DNA of 64,000 nucleotides from Acidipila sp. EB88. GTDB lineage: Bacteria; Acidobacteriota; Terriglobia; Terriglobales; Acidobacteriaceae. Made by a program: the position numbers and the translations under genes. This document shows positions 45,928 through 54,999 of this stretch, in pieces. Under the pieces are notes generated by a model, which ran no database searches, was not told the origin of the DNA, and was given only the letters and a program-made list of their open reading frames with translations. Position 1 is the first letter of the stretch; every line of letters starts with the position of its first letter. Location of the stretch: contig NZ_QWEV01000005.1 in NCBI RefSeq assembly GCF_003858395.1, positions 3,906,001 through 3,970,000 on the forward strand, in the 5' to 3' direction.

Positions 45928-47196
45928 CTAACGGATTTTCGGAGGGGGCAGGAGTTGGCGTGGATAGGCCTGCTGCTGGTTGGGCGTATCCAGTTCCTGC
46001 AAAGTCTTTCGATGTCTGCGGCCCGCAGCGCGGTTTTCGGCTTCCCGCGTGCTCTGCCGCTCCCGTTCCAGGTTGTCCATGATGGACGTGCCGTTGGTAA
46101 TGCTATCCCGTCGAGCCTCACGCTCCGCGGTCCACAAGTCGTTGGTCGCGAGAATTGAAGACGCCTTGTGCAGGCTGGGCTGGAACGAGTAGCGCTGTCC
46201 GTAAAAGCTTCCGCCGCTGACGGGCGCAAACGGTGAGATCGAGGGGCTTGCGCTCGGCTCGAGCGGGGAATGCGCGTACGTGGCCTCCAGGGGGGAGCCG
46301 GCCATGCCCCGGGTGGAATCCGGGAAGCCTGTCGGGGAGGAAACGTAGGCGGGTTCCAGCGAAGACCGCTGCACCTCGCCCACATGCAGGGGCGGCTGCA
46401 GCGACGGGCTCTGTCCGTCGTCGAACTGGAAATTTGTGGCATCGCCGGAGTTCATGGCGAACGTGGTCGCAACCTGCGAGCTCGGTTCCGCGAAGGTGTC
46501 GGAGGTGACCACGGGATGCACCTGGTACCCGTTGTCGATGCCGCTGATAACCGGGTCGGACAGGAAGTACACATCCTGGGTCACGGTGGAACCGGAAGTG
46601 GGATAAAGCGAGGAGTAACCAACACCGCTCGGCGTTGTCGGCACAACAACGCCCACGCCCGAGAACGCCTGGTTGGTGCCATAGTCGGGCAGCCGCTGCC
46701 TGGCGTAGATATTTCCGAGATCACTAGGATCGTCTGGACTGCGGGGATCGCGAGCAGCGGAGCCCAGCAGCTGAGGACGCGCCGCAAAGGCGCTCATCGT
46801 GCTTGGCTGATTGGAAAACAGCGGGTTACGCAGACCACCCCCACCACCGCCCCGGTCCATGGTGGACTGCGCATCGGTGAGAACACCTATGTTCGGCGTT
46901 GCATCGACATAGGGGGAGACAGTCGCGGAACTCAGCGCAGTGGCACTCAGCTGGGAACCTTCCAGCTGGGAGTGGGTAGGGTCGTTAACGTTGGAATGTT
47001 CTGCATTCCCAGTAAATGTTACAGACGGGATCTGCGTGCCCTCACCCAGATCCGTATCACCGACGGGACTGCTTAAACCGTCCGAGATGGAGGTGGGCGT
47101 CTGCTGGGCCTTCGCCACGGAGTGCAGCAGGAAGAACCCCCCGACCATCAGCAAAGGCATGCGCGTGCGCGATAGAACGAGTGCCCTCTTCATCAC
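45928..47196 (-). CDS. Exported low-complexity protein in the polysaccharide operon, unknown function
   Basis: A 422-residue protein with a signal peptide (MPLLMVGGFFLLHSVAKAQQ). The mature part is rich in Ser, Pro, Thr, Gly and Asn, with a GGGGGG run near residue 120 and no catalytic motif or lipobox. The last 60 residues turn charged (REARRDSITNG, ERERQSTREAENRAAGRRHR), then end in a Pro-rich tail. It overlaps the Wzy-like gene by four bases, so it is in the same transcript. Possible roles are a matrix-associated or outer-membrane-linked accessory protein; none can be supported from motifs. Confidence 0.75.
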   Translation of the reverse strand: MMKRALVLSRTRMPLLMVGGFFLLHSVAKAQQTPTSISDGLSSPVGDTDLGEGTQIPSVTFTGNAEHSNVNDPTHSQLEGSQLSATALSSATVSPYVDATPNIGVLTDAQSTMDRGGGGGGLRNPLFSNQPSTMSAFAARPQLLGSAARDPRSPDDPSDLGNIYARQRLPDYGTNQAFSGVGVVVPTTPSGVGYSSLYPTSGSTVTQDVYFLSDPVISGIDNGYQVHPVVTSDTFAEPSSQVATTFAMNSGDATNFQFDDGQSPSLQPPLHVGEVQRSSLEPAYVSSPTGFPDSTRGMAGSPLEATYAHSPLEPSASPSISPFAPVSGGSFYGQRYSFQPSLHKASSILATNDLWTAEREARRDSITNGTSIMDNLERERQSTREAENRAAGRRHRKTLQELDTPNQQQAYPRQLLPPPKIR

Positions 47197-48692
47197 AGCC
47201 CCACATTCTTGATTCGGAACTCTGGCAGGGACATCACTGCCCAGACCACCGAGCCAAACAGAATGCCGCTGCGGATCAGGAGAAAGTAGGAGTCCGCAGC
47301 AGTCTCTGGTTCAAGAATGACAGAAAGCGAAGCGATTATCACGAAGCTGCTGGCAAACAAAGGCATGGCTTCGCCAATGAACTCGAAAAAGGCGCGAACC
47401 ATGATCACCGCAGCCAATGGATAGAACAGGATGCCCCAGAAGCCGAAGTCCACTGCGCCGGTGCTGTAGATCGAGTTGGCTTCATCGAGATAGTGCGCGC
47501 CGAACAGCTCGTTCGCGAGGTTTTCCTCGGAAAAGTTCAAATTCTTTTCGGGGTACAGCAGAGACGGGATGGCGAGCTGCAGCTGTCCTGAAATGTCAGT
47601 CCCATGTGCACCCGGCTCCGCCGAGGTGAACCCGACCAGATCCCCGATAAAGCCGAGAAGGAAGGTACGGGTTTGCACGTTCTTGGAAAAATCCTCCTTG
47701 ATATCGGCGTAGCTCTTGTCATGAGCCAACTGGATCGCCGCGCTGACGCGTTGCGCCAGGGTGGGGCGAGCCAATCCATAGCCCGCAACGCGCAGATAGA
47801 AGAACCCGATGGTCGCAAAATACACACCCCCACCGAGAAGGCCAAGCAGGACGATCTTCTTCAGCGGAGAATAAGGAATCTTGTACCTGCCCAGCCTGAG
47901 CGCCAGCAGTGAAAGCACCACCGCAAAGATCATGATGCGGCGGCCCAGCGGGAAAACCATGATGAACAGAAGAATGCTTAGCGCGCGGGTGTAGAGCTTG
48001 AGGAAACGACCGCGAATGTTCAGCGACATGCACACGGCGAGCGCGAGCAGCGAACCCGAAAGCCATTCTGACAGGCTGGCGAGGTAGCCGAGCCGCCCTG
48101 CTTCCGCGCCCTCTTCGGTGGCGGCGCCCATGAAGCCAGTTGATCCGTGCAGGAACGACGCACCCAGGACGGCGGTTCCGAGAGTCAGGAAGAGCACCGA
48201 ACGGTTGTTGAAGCGGAGCTCAAAGTCCTCCCCGAAAATTGGGGTCTCGAACAGCTCCCCAAGACCCACAAGGCTGGCGATCGACATCAGGATAAAGGCC
48301 ATGGCATGGGCCAGGTCTTCTGTGTCCTTGTGCAGAAACTCACCGAGCGTGGCGTCGCCGCGCGGCAGCGTGTACCAGGTGTTGACCGTGCCAAGCCCGT
48401 AGGCCAGGCCCAGCGTAATCGCCAGAACGAGCGAGACCCGCAGCGGAGCGCGGCGGCCGAGAAGATCGAAAAGCAGGTATGCGGACACGCCTGTGAGCGT
48501 GAGCGCACCTAGAATCATTGAAAAGTCACTGCCGGTCGCAAAGCAGATCAGCGAGGCGGACAGCAGGATCATCGGCATGATCAACAGGTAGGAGCGGCGC
48601 TGTGGGATGAACAGCGAGCCGAGGCGGCGTGGCCTTGGATACCGCACCAAGGTACGCCGCCCTACCTGTACAAGCGAGTTGGTCTGAATCAT
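47193..48692 (-). CDS. Oligosaccharide repeat-unit polymerase-like membrane protein (Wzy-like)
   Basis: A 499-residue integral membrane protein with about eleven or twelve hydrophobic segments and one larger soluble loop (residues about 300-395), the topology of O-antigen/exopolysaccharide polymerases. Such proteins share little sequence, so the call rests on topology and on its neighbours: Wza-like exporter and BY-kinase upstream, ugd downstream. It probably joins lipid-linked repeat units in the periplasm. A basic N-terminal tail (RRTLVRYPRPRRLG) precedes the first helix. It overlaps the following unknown gene by four bases. Confidence 0.72.
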   Translation of the reverse strand: MIQTNSLVQVGRRTLVRYPRPRRLGSLFIPQRRSYLLIMPMILLSASLICFATGSDFSMILGALTLTGVSAYLLFDLLGRRAPLRVSLVLAITLGLAYGLGTVNTWYTLPRGDATLGEFLHKDTEDLAHAMAFILMSIASLVGLGELFETPIFGEDFELRFNNRSVLFLTLGTAVLGASFLHGSTGFMGAATEEGAEAGRLGYLASLSEWLSGSLLALAVCMSLNIRGRFLKLYTRALSILLFIMVFPLGRRIMIFAVVLSLLALRLGRYKIPYSPLKKIVLLGLLGGGVYFATIGFFYLRVAGYGLARPTLAQRVSAAIQLAHDKSYADIKEDFSKNVQTRTFLLGFIGDLVGFTSAEPGAHGTDISGQLQLAIPSLLYPEKNLNFSEENLANELFGAHYLDEANSIYSTGAVDFGFWGILFYPLAAVIMVRAFFEFIGEAMPLFASSFVIIASLSVILEPETAADSYFLLIRSGILFGSVVWAVMSLPEFRIKNVGL

Positions 48693-48726
48693 ACGAGTCC
48701 CGTAACTGTCACCGTTGGCACTGCGA

Positions 48727-49701
48727 TCATCGGGTGAAGATCACACCGCTTGCAGCGAGCGTGAAGGCGCCTTCGATCCCGCGGTACAGAATGGTCTTGC
48801 CGAGGCTCGAAGGTACGTACAGGATGTCTCCGTCGGAGACCAGGACGTCAGCCTGCTTGCCATACAGGATGTGTTTCAGATCCAGGTCCACTTCTTCCCT
48901 GCCGGCTGGTAGCTTGCGGACCAGCTTGGTCTTGGAAAGAGCGGCGGTCTTGTTCATGCCCCCGGCAAGAGACAGGGCTTCAATGATGGACAACCGTTCA
49001 TTGTTATCCACCAGGATGCCACCCGGCCTGAGCACATCGCCCAGCACGTAGATCACACCAGCCTTGGCAACGATCACGGTATCCCCCGGCAGGATGACCG
49101 GGTTCTCCTGCGCGTGCACCGAGGCGGGTGTCGGCTGGAGAGCGATCTGGACCGGATGCTGCGGGTCGTTCCGGTGCACGATCGAAACAAGACGTCCGGC
49201 TGTGGGAGCCACGCCACCGGCAAGCGAGATCATATCCAGCAGGCGGCGCGACCCCAGCGTCGGATACACACCGGGTTGCCGGATTTCGCCGAGGATGGAA
49301 GCACCCTGGGAGGCAAACTCTGTTTCGGACACAGTCACATGCGGGTTCAGAAGTAGCCCACGTGTGCGATAAGCATCCTCGATCATCGCAGAGGCCTGGC
49401 TCGTCGTCTGACCCGCAAGGTGCAGCGGGCCCAGGATCGGGAGATTGGCTTCCCCGTTCTGGTTGACGCGGACCGACGTGCTTACCTCGGGAGTTTCAAA
49501 GACAGCAACGTTGAGCAGGTCACCGGGTCCGATCATGATGGACGGGGCTCCATCGGCCGAGCCCATCTGCGCGTCCGAACCCATGGCGCTGCCCTGAAGC
49601 GGAGTCGCCGCAGCGGGAACCTGCGCATAGAGGCTCGCGACGGAGAGCGTGCCCACCATCAAGGCAAGCGTTGCGGTCCGCAGCCGTTTACTGTTCAGCA
49701 T
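48727..49701 (-). CDS. Polysaccharide export protein, Wza-like (SLBB domains)
   Basis: A 324-residue exported protein. A signal peptide (ATLALMVGTLSVASLYAQ) is followed by the Poly_export domain (PGDLLNVAVFETPEVSTSVR, VNQNGEANLPILG) and two SLBB domains (ILGEIRQPGVYP, YVLGDVLRPGGILV). There is no lipobox cysteine, unlike E. coli Wza. It would form the periplasmic/outer-membrane channel for the polymer. I chose ATG at 49701, with GGAGG five bases upstream; the start overlaps the end of the BY-kinase gene by 14 bases. An upstream in-frame start at 49728 is less likely. Confidence 0.9.
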   Translation of the reverse strand: MLNSKRLRTATLALMVGTLSVASLYAQVPAAATPLQGSAMGSDAQMGSADGAPSIMIGPGDLLNVAVFETPEVSTSVRVNQNGEANLPILGPLHLAGQTTSQASAMIEDAYRTRGLLLNPHVTVSETEFASQGASILGEIRQPGVYPTLGSRRLLDMISLAGGVAPTAGRLVSIVHRNDPQHPVQIALQPTPASVHAQENPVILPGDTVIVAKAGVIYVLGDVLRPGGILVDNNERLSIIEALSLAGGMNKTAALSKTKLVRKLPAGREEVDLDLKHILYGKQADVLVSDGDILYVPSSLGKTILYRGIEGAFTLAASGVIFTR

Positions 49702-51943
49702 CCATGCCTCCGCCGTAGCCCGCACCATAGGTCGAGTTGTAGCTGTAGTTGTAGCGCTTGGAGTAGGTGTAGTAGTTCTCCAGCCGCAGATCGACGTCGT
49801 TGACGATGATGCCCTGCACGCGCGAGTTCACACGGCGCATCTGTTCCCGGGTACGAAGCAGGGCCTTCTTACGGGTCACGCCGGACCGCACAAGGATAAA
49901 GCAGGCATCCACCTGGGGCGCAATGCTGAGAGTGTCCGCCACAGCCAGAACGGGCGAGCTGTCCAGGATGATGTGGTCATACTCGCTGCGCCAGCGCTGC
50001 AGTAGTTCTTCCATGGAGCGGGATGCAAGGGCTTCACCCGGGTTTACGGTCACGGGGCCACGCGTGACCAGGGTGAGGTTCGGCAGGTCAGGCAGAGGGT
50101 TCTCGTACGAGCTTTCCTCGTTCTCGCGTACCAGCAGGGTGGATAACCCGAACCGGTTCGAGGTGCGGAACTTCATGTGCAAGGTGCCCTTGCGCAGATC
50201 CGTGTCCACCAGCAGGACGCGTGCCGAGCGACGCGCGAAGGAGATCGCCAGGTTTGCTGCGCAGGTACTCTTGCCTTCCGTGGCGAAGGAGCTCGTCAAG
50301 AGGATCAGCTTGGGCTCACGGTCCACTGCCGAAAGCAGGATCGAGGACCGGAGGGTTCGGAAACCCTCCGACACATACGACTGCGGCTCGGTGTAGGAGA
50401 TGAGATCGGGCGAGACTCGGGCCATGCGCTCTCGTTCCGCTTCGGCCGCTGCAGTGCCGGCCGCCGAAACACCCTTCTTCTGTGCAGGCTCGAAGTGGGG
50501 GATGACCGCAAGCGATGGGAGACCCACAACCGATTCCGCGTCGTCCGACGTGCGGATGGTGTCGTCAATAGTTTCTGCGAATAGCGCCAGGGCCAGGCCA
50601 AGAACCAGGCCGGCAGCCAGGCCGATCGCCGCGTCATTGCGCTTGACCGGGAACACTGGCAGCGCCGGGGTGACGGCCCGATCCACGATGTCGATCTGTG
50701 TTGCGTTGAGACCAGCGGTAATGCCGGCTTCCTTGAGGCGCGTCTGCAGAGCATCGTAGAGATCCGACGCGGAGTCGGCTCCGTGGCGAAGAATCTGATA
50801 TTCCGCCGAAGAGCGGTTCTGCTGGTATGCCTGCTGCTTGGCATCTTCAAGCCGCTTGCGCATCAGGTTTTCGGTGCTCAGCGCGGTTTCATACTCCACC
50901 TGGAAGCGCTGCTGCATGTTATTGATTTCTACGTCGATCGCCTTGCGTACCTGGACGAGCGAGCCCTGCACTTCCTTGACCCGCGGCCACTCCGGTCCGA
51001 ATTTCGACTGGAGCTGCGCCTGCTGCACGGTCAGGGCCGCGGCTTGCTGCTGAAGCTGCGACAGCGTTGCCGAAGGTGCGACCGACAGCAGCAACTCGGG
51101 GTTGCGTGTCATCGCCATGCGGTAGCGCGCTTCCTTCACAACCCGGTCCGCCTGGGCCTCCGAAAGCTGCTGGTTGGCGACGCGCATGTCCTCGATGGTG
51201 AGGTCCTGCCCCGAACCATTCGAGTCCACACCGATCAGGTTGTTCTGCTTCTGATAGGTGGAAAGTGCATCCTGCGACTCGGTGACCTGGTTCTTTAGCG
51301 GCTCCAGCTGCTTGGCGAGCCACTCCGAAATCCGGGTGGTTCCTTCGTAGCGTGCGCGTCGGCTGCGGTCCATGTAGCGATCTACGATCGCGTTGGAAAC
51401 CGAGGCGGCAACTGCAGGACTCTGGTTGCGGAAGCGCACTTCCACAAGCTGTGTGCCTGGCTTGGTGGCGATCTTGGTCGAGCCCTTGAAGATCGAGAGC
51501 ATCTCGATGCGCTGGTTGGGCGTCAGCTTGCCGTTGTACGGCTGACGCACGAACACCTGCGCGAACGGCTGCTTGTGGTACAGGTCAAGCGAGTTGATCA
51601 CGTCGAGCGAGACCGTGTCGCTCTGCATGATGGCGATTTCCGTTGCGGTCCGGGTAAGGTCCGCTTCAATGCCCCCCTGCTCCTGCTGCACGAGTTCCGA
51701 GATGCCGATGTTGCTCTGCTGCCCCTCGTTGATGTCGATCAAGGCGATGGCTTCGTACTGCGGAATCGTGGTCAGGATGTAGACGGCGGCGAATGCCAGG
51801 CCGACGACGATACCGGCAAGAATGAGCCACTTGCGCTTGATCAGAATCTTGCGAATGTCACTCGGCGTGATGATCGCCTGTTCCGGTGCGAGTTGCGGTC
51901 CAGCCGCAACCTGCCGCTCGGGTTGAACTGCGGGGCCTTCCAT
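49688..51943 (-). CDS. Wzz-domain tyrosine autokinase (BY-kinase) for polysaccharide chain length
   Basis: A 751-residue inner-membrane protein that controls polymer length and export. Residues about 20-60 hold the first membrane helix and Wzz domain (DIRKILIKRKWLILAGIVVG). A long periplasmic coiled coil follows, then PVFPVKRNDAAIGLAAGLVLG with the second helix. The cytosolic kinase has Walker A (SSFATEGKST), Walker A' (VLLVDTDLRKG) and Walker B (HIILDSSPVLAVADT). The C-terminal tail has eight tyrosines within about 22 residues, the autophosphorylation cluster. I chose ATG at 51943, with AAGGAG eight bases upstream, rather than the open frame to 52021. It is the first gene of the polysaccharide operon. 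Confidence 0.92.
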   Translation of the reverse strand: MEGPAVQPERQVAAGPQLAPEQAIITPSDIRKILIKRKWLILAGIVVGLAFAAVYILTTIPQYEAIALIDINEGQQSNIGISELVQQEQGGIEADLTRTATEIAIMQSDTVSLDVINSLDLYHKQPFAQVFVRQPYNGKLTPNQRIEMLSIFKGSTKIATKPGTQLVEVRFRNQSPAVAASVSNAIVDRYMDRSRRARYEGTTRISEWLAKQLEPLKNQVTESQDALSTYQKQNNLIGVDSNGSGQDLTIEDMRVANQQLSEAQADRVVKEARYRMAMTRNPELLLSVAPSATLSQLQQQAAALTVQQAQLQSKFGPEWPRVKEVQGSLVQVRKAIDVEINNMQQRFQVEYETALSTENLMRKRLEDAKQQAYQQNRSSAEYQILRHGADSASDLYDALQTRLKEAGITAGLNATQIDIVDRAVTPALPVFPVKRNDAAIGLAAGLVLGLALALFAETIDDTIRTSDDAESVVGLPSLAVIPHFEPAQKKGVSAAGTAAAEAERERMARVSPDLISYTEPQSYVSEGFRTLRSSILLSAVDREPKLILLTSSFATEGKSTCAANLAISFARRSARVLLVDTDLRKGTLHMKFRTSNRFGLSTLLVRENEESSYENPLPDLPNLTLVTRGPVTVNPGEALASRSMEELLQRWRSEYDHIILDSSPVLAVADTLSIAPQVDACFILVRSGVTRKKALLRTREQMRRVNSRVQGIIVNDVDLRLENYYTYSKRYNYSYNSTYGAGYGGGMDAEQ

Positions 51944-52700
51944 CTTAGTAAGCTCCTTGGGCGTGGATACTGCTGTGCATGGGTTGACGGCGGCAGTGAA
52001 CTGCGGAACGCGAGCGGGCAATTTCCTGGAAGATCGTACTGCCTGCAGTTACCTCGAGAGGATCAGAGAAAGCGCGAACACTGAAAAGGCTCAGCAGCAT
52101 TCGGGGGAGAGGAATGCAAATTTGAAAGAGGAGGTGCCGCCATCATCGTGCGCTGCCACTGGTCGCTGTGCCAGGAGCTTCAGAGTGCTGTACCAAGAGT
52201 GCGCCAGATGCCTATGCCTTTCATTACGCCGCTGCATGCATCGCTCCAAGTCTTGCCTCGACCCCATCGCAAGCAGGTTTTTGTGCCTGGTGGAACATGT
52301 ACCTTCCACCAACGCACCTGCCATTGGGTACCGCTGGTTCCTGCTGCCGCGTGGAAGCCTAGCGATCGAGCACTTCTGGAAGCATGGAGGCCGTTAGTTC
52401 CACCTGAGTGTAGCCAAGTTGCCCAAGGCGGTCAAACATACTTGTACCAATAAGAGCACCCTGGGCATCTGTCCGTGCATCAAAAAGCGGTTTACGATGC
52501 CGCGCCAAAATGCTTTCTGATGGTTTCCGACGGCCTTCCTGGTGCGGTCTGTCTTCCCCAAAATGCCGTTTCAAGCCTCGCCCGATCAAGCCTGGGTGGA
52601 CAAGCACTTCTGGAAAACACAGGGCAGTCCCGCAAACCGGCGGTGACGGATGTGGCCGCAAGTGCGGATTGCACTGCGCCAGGTCAGCCGCGGCATGAGA
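51944..52700. other. 757-base stretch without a convincing gene, leader of the polysaccharide operon
   Basis: No open frame here has both a ribosome site and family features. Its minus strand carries a promoter (52407-52435) and hence a long leader for the BY-kinase operon, with a GGTGGAA/TTCCACC hairpin around 52290-52312. On the plus strand the 13-base string AGCACTTCTGGAA occurs at 52369-52381 and 52603-52615, each with AAGCCT 9-10 bases before it. A minus-strand frame ending at 52359 looks like a gene tail with lower-GC codons and may be a remnant. Confidence 0.5.
52407..52435 (-). promoter_or_regulatory. Sigma70-type promoter of the polysaccharide operon
   Basis: On the minus strand TTGACC (52435-52430) and TACACT (52412-52407) are separated by exactly 17 bases. 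Transcription would start near 52400, about 457 bases before the BY-kinase start codon, giving an unusually long untranslated leader. Confidence 0.6.
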
Positions 52701-52777
<77 letters not shown>

Positions 52778-52887
52778 GATGCCGTGAGAGACCAGCGTGA
52801 CGCTCTCGGCTGATCTTACCAGCAAGAAGGCGACCTCCTGGGCTGCAGGCGAAAAGATTCGCAAAAGCAGCTTGCTACACTCGGGGA

Positions 52888-53751
52888 GTGAGCCGCCTGA
52901 TCGTGAATGCCGATGATTATGGATACACCGGCGGCATCAATCGGGCAGTGCAGGCGCTGCATACCCTAGGAGCTCTATCCTCCGCCACCGCAATGGCGAC
53001 CGGCAATGCCCTTGGTTCAGGTCTATCGACCCGGGTATCGTTGGGTTGCCACATTGTTCTGGTAGACGGCCGACCTGCTGCCGAACTCTCTGCAATTCCT
53101 TCCCTGCTGGCCCCGGACTGCCCTGAGCTTCCAGTTTTCCGTCCCACGCTTCTGCGGTTTCTTGCCGACCTGCAACGGGGGCGCATCCGTGACCGCGAAA
53201 TCGAAGCCGAAGCAGTGGCACAAATCCAGGCCCTGCAGCAGCGCGGCATCCAGCTGACCCACGTGGACACGCACAAGCACACCCACATGTTTCCGCGCGT
53301 GCTCCGGCCGGTGTTGCGTGCGGCACTGCAATGCGGCGTCAAGGCTGTTCGCAACCCGTTTGAGCCGGAGTGGGCTCGGGCTGCCACGCACGGCGCGCCC
53401 TGGACGCGACGACTTGAAGTCAGCCTCCTGGCCCGCTATCGGCACGTCTTCCTTAAAGAGGTAACGCGCGCCGGGCTGCGGACCACCTCCGGGGCGCTGG
53501 GTGTGCTCGCCACGGGGAGCTTGGATACACCGACTCTACGGGCAGTCCTTGCCGCGCTCGCCCGCCGGGGCGAACCCACTGCAGCCTACGAGCTGGTCTG
53601 TCACCCGGGCTACGTGGACGCCGAACTTCAGGCGCAGCGTACCCGGCTGCAAGGAGCCCGGGAGGTGGAACGCGCGGCGCTGGCCGAGGTGATCCCTGAC
53701 GAAACCGGCCCCTTGGGCGCACATTCATTGATCGATTTCACCACGTTGTGA
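52888..53751 (+). CDS. ChbG/HpnK (YdjC) family carbohydrate deacetylase
   Basis: A 287-residue metal-dependent deacetylase family protein. The N-terminal LIVNADDYGYTGGINRAV supplies the paired aspartates, and THVDTHKHTHMFP supplies the metal-binding histidines. Known members remove acetyl groups from chito-oligosaccharides or hopanoid glycolipids; the substrate here is unknown. The start must be GTG at 52888, since the conserved motif begins at residue 4. No usable ribosome site precedes it, but a TACACT hexamer ends six bases before the GTG, so the mRNA may be leaderless. It is followed by bshA. Confidence 0.9.
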   Translation: MSRLIVNADDYGYTGGINRAVQALHTLGALSSATAMATGNALGSGLSTRVSLGCHIVLVDGRPAAELSAIPSLLAPDCPELPVFRPTLLRFLADLQRGRIRDREIEAEAVAQIQALQQRGIQLTHVDTHKHTHMFPRVLRPVLRAALQCGVKAVRNPFEPEWARAATHGAPWTRRLEVSLLARYRHVFLKEVTRAGLRTTSGALGVLATGSLDTPTLRAVLAALARRGEPTAAYELVCHPGYVDAELQAQRTRLQGAREVERAALAEVIPDETGPLGAHSLIDFTTL

Positions 53752-53839
53752 CGTCGTTGCTATCGGCCGAGAGCTTTTGGAGCTTCGTTCCCTGCCTTGC
53801 GTCCAATGCTGCAAGCGCGAACTACGCCTGGAGATCTGC

Positions 53840-54987
53840 ATGAAGATTGGCATCACCTGTTACCCGACCTATGGCGGCTCGGGAGTTGTAGCAACAGAAC
53901 TTGGGATTGAGCTGGCCGCCAAGGGACATGAGATCCACTTCATCACGTATCAGCAGCCGTTTCGCCTGTCCGGGCGCGAGCGGGGCATCTCCTACCACGA
54001 GGTCGCGGTACCAACGTACCCGCTCTTCGAGTACCCTCCGTATGACCTTGCGCTGGCCACCCGCATGAGCGAGGTCGGGGAGTACTACGACCTGGACCTG
54101 CTGCACGTGCACTATGCCATTCCGCACTCAGTCAGCGCTTTGCTCGCACGCCAGATGCTGGAGGCACGCGGCCGGCGGCTTCCATTCGTCACGACCCTGC
54201 ACGGCACAGACATTACCCTGGTCGGCCAGGATCGCTCCTACCTGCCGGTGACCCGCTATGCCATCGAAAACAGCGACGGCGTCACCGCGATCTCCTCTTA
54301 CCTGCGCGAGAAGACCCTGCTGGAGTTTCAGATTCAGCGCCCCATCGAGGTGGTGCCGAACTTCGTCAACTGCGACCTCTACAAGCCGCTCAGCGAGGAC
54401 GATCGCGCGGCCGGGCGCGCCCGCTATGCGCAACCCGGCGAAAAGATCCTGCTGCACCTGTCCAACTTCCGGCCTGTCAAACGCGTGCAGGATGTGGTGC
54501 TTACGTTCGCCCAGGTGGCCAAAGAAGTCGGTTCGCACCTGCTGCTGGTGGGCGATGGACCGGACCGGCCCAATGCGGAGTACCTGGTCCACTCGCTCGG
54601 ACTGCAGCAGCGGGTGCACTTTCTGGGCAAGCAGGACGACGTCTACCGGCTGCTCCCCTGGCGGACATTATGTTGATGCCCAGCCAGCTCGAGGCCTTCG
54701 GACTGGCAGCGCTCGAGGCCGCGGCCTGCCGCGTGCCGACGGTGGCAACGCTGCAGGGCGGAGTGCCGGAACTGATTGACGACGGCAGGAATGGCCGACT
54801 GCTGGCCGTAGGTGATGTCGATGGCATGGCCCGCGCGTCGATCGAGCTGCTGCAGAACGATGCGCTGCTCGACCAGATGGCCACAGCAGCGCGCCAGACA
54901 GCGCAGCAGAACTTCTGCGCCTCGCGCATCATTCCGCAGTATGAAGCGTTCTACGAGCGCATCATCGCCGGCGGTGGCGCTGCCTAG
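53840..54987 (+). pseudogene. bshA: N-acetylglucosaminyl L-malate synthase, frameshifted
   Basis: BshA is a GT4 enzyme that joins GlcNAc to L-malate in bacillithiol synthesis. The start ATG at 53840 (KIGITCYPTYGGSGVVATEL) has TGGAG six bases upstream. The frame runs through HGTDITLVGQDRSY, VVPNFVNCDLY and FRPVKRVQDVV, but hits TGA at 54674-54676 after YRLLPWRTLC. In the frame one base earlier the sequence continues as LADIMLMPSQLEAFGLAALEAAACRVP to 54987, the conserved donor site. Adding one base at CCCC (54655-54658) restores a 382-residue protein of normal family length. Either a real mutation, a homopolymer sequencing error, or -1 slippage on CCCC. BshB and BshC are not in the window. Confidence 0.85.
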
Positions 54988-54999
54988 AACAAATCAAGC

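Noticed and set aside
52091..52324. 77-codon minus-strand frame in the polysaccharide leader
   Set aside because: No ribosome site, no hydrophobic or domain pattern; kept only as part of the non-coding stretch.
51944..52400. c-di-GMP riboswitch in the polysaccharide leader
   Set aside because: The conserved GEMM core elements were looked for by eye and not found.
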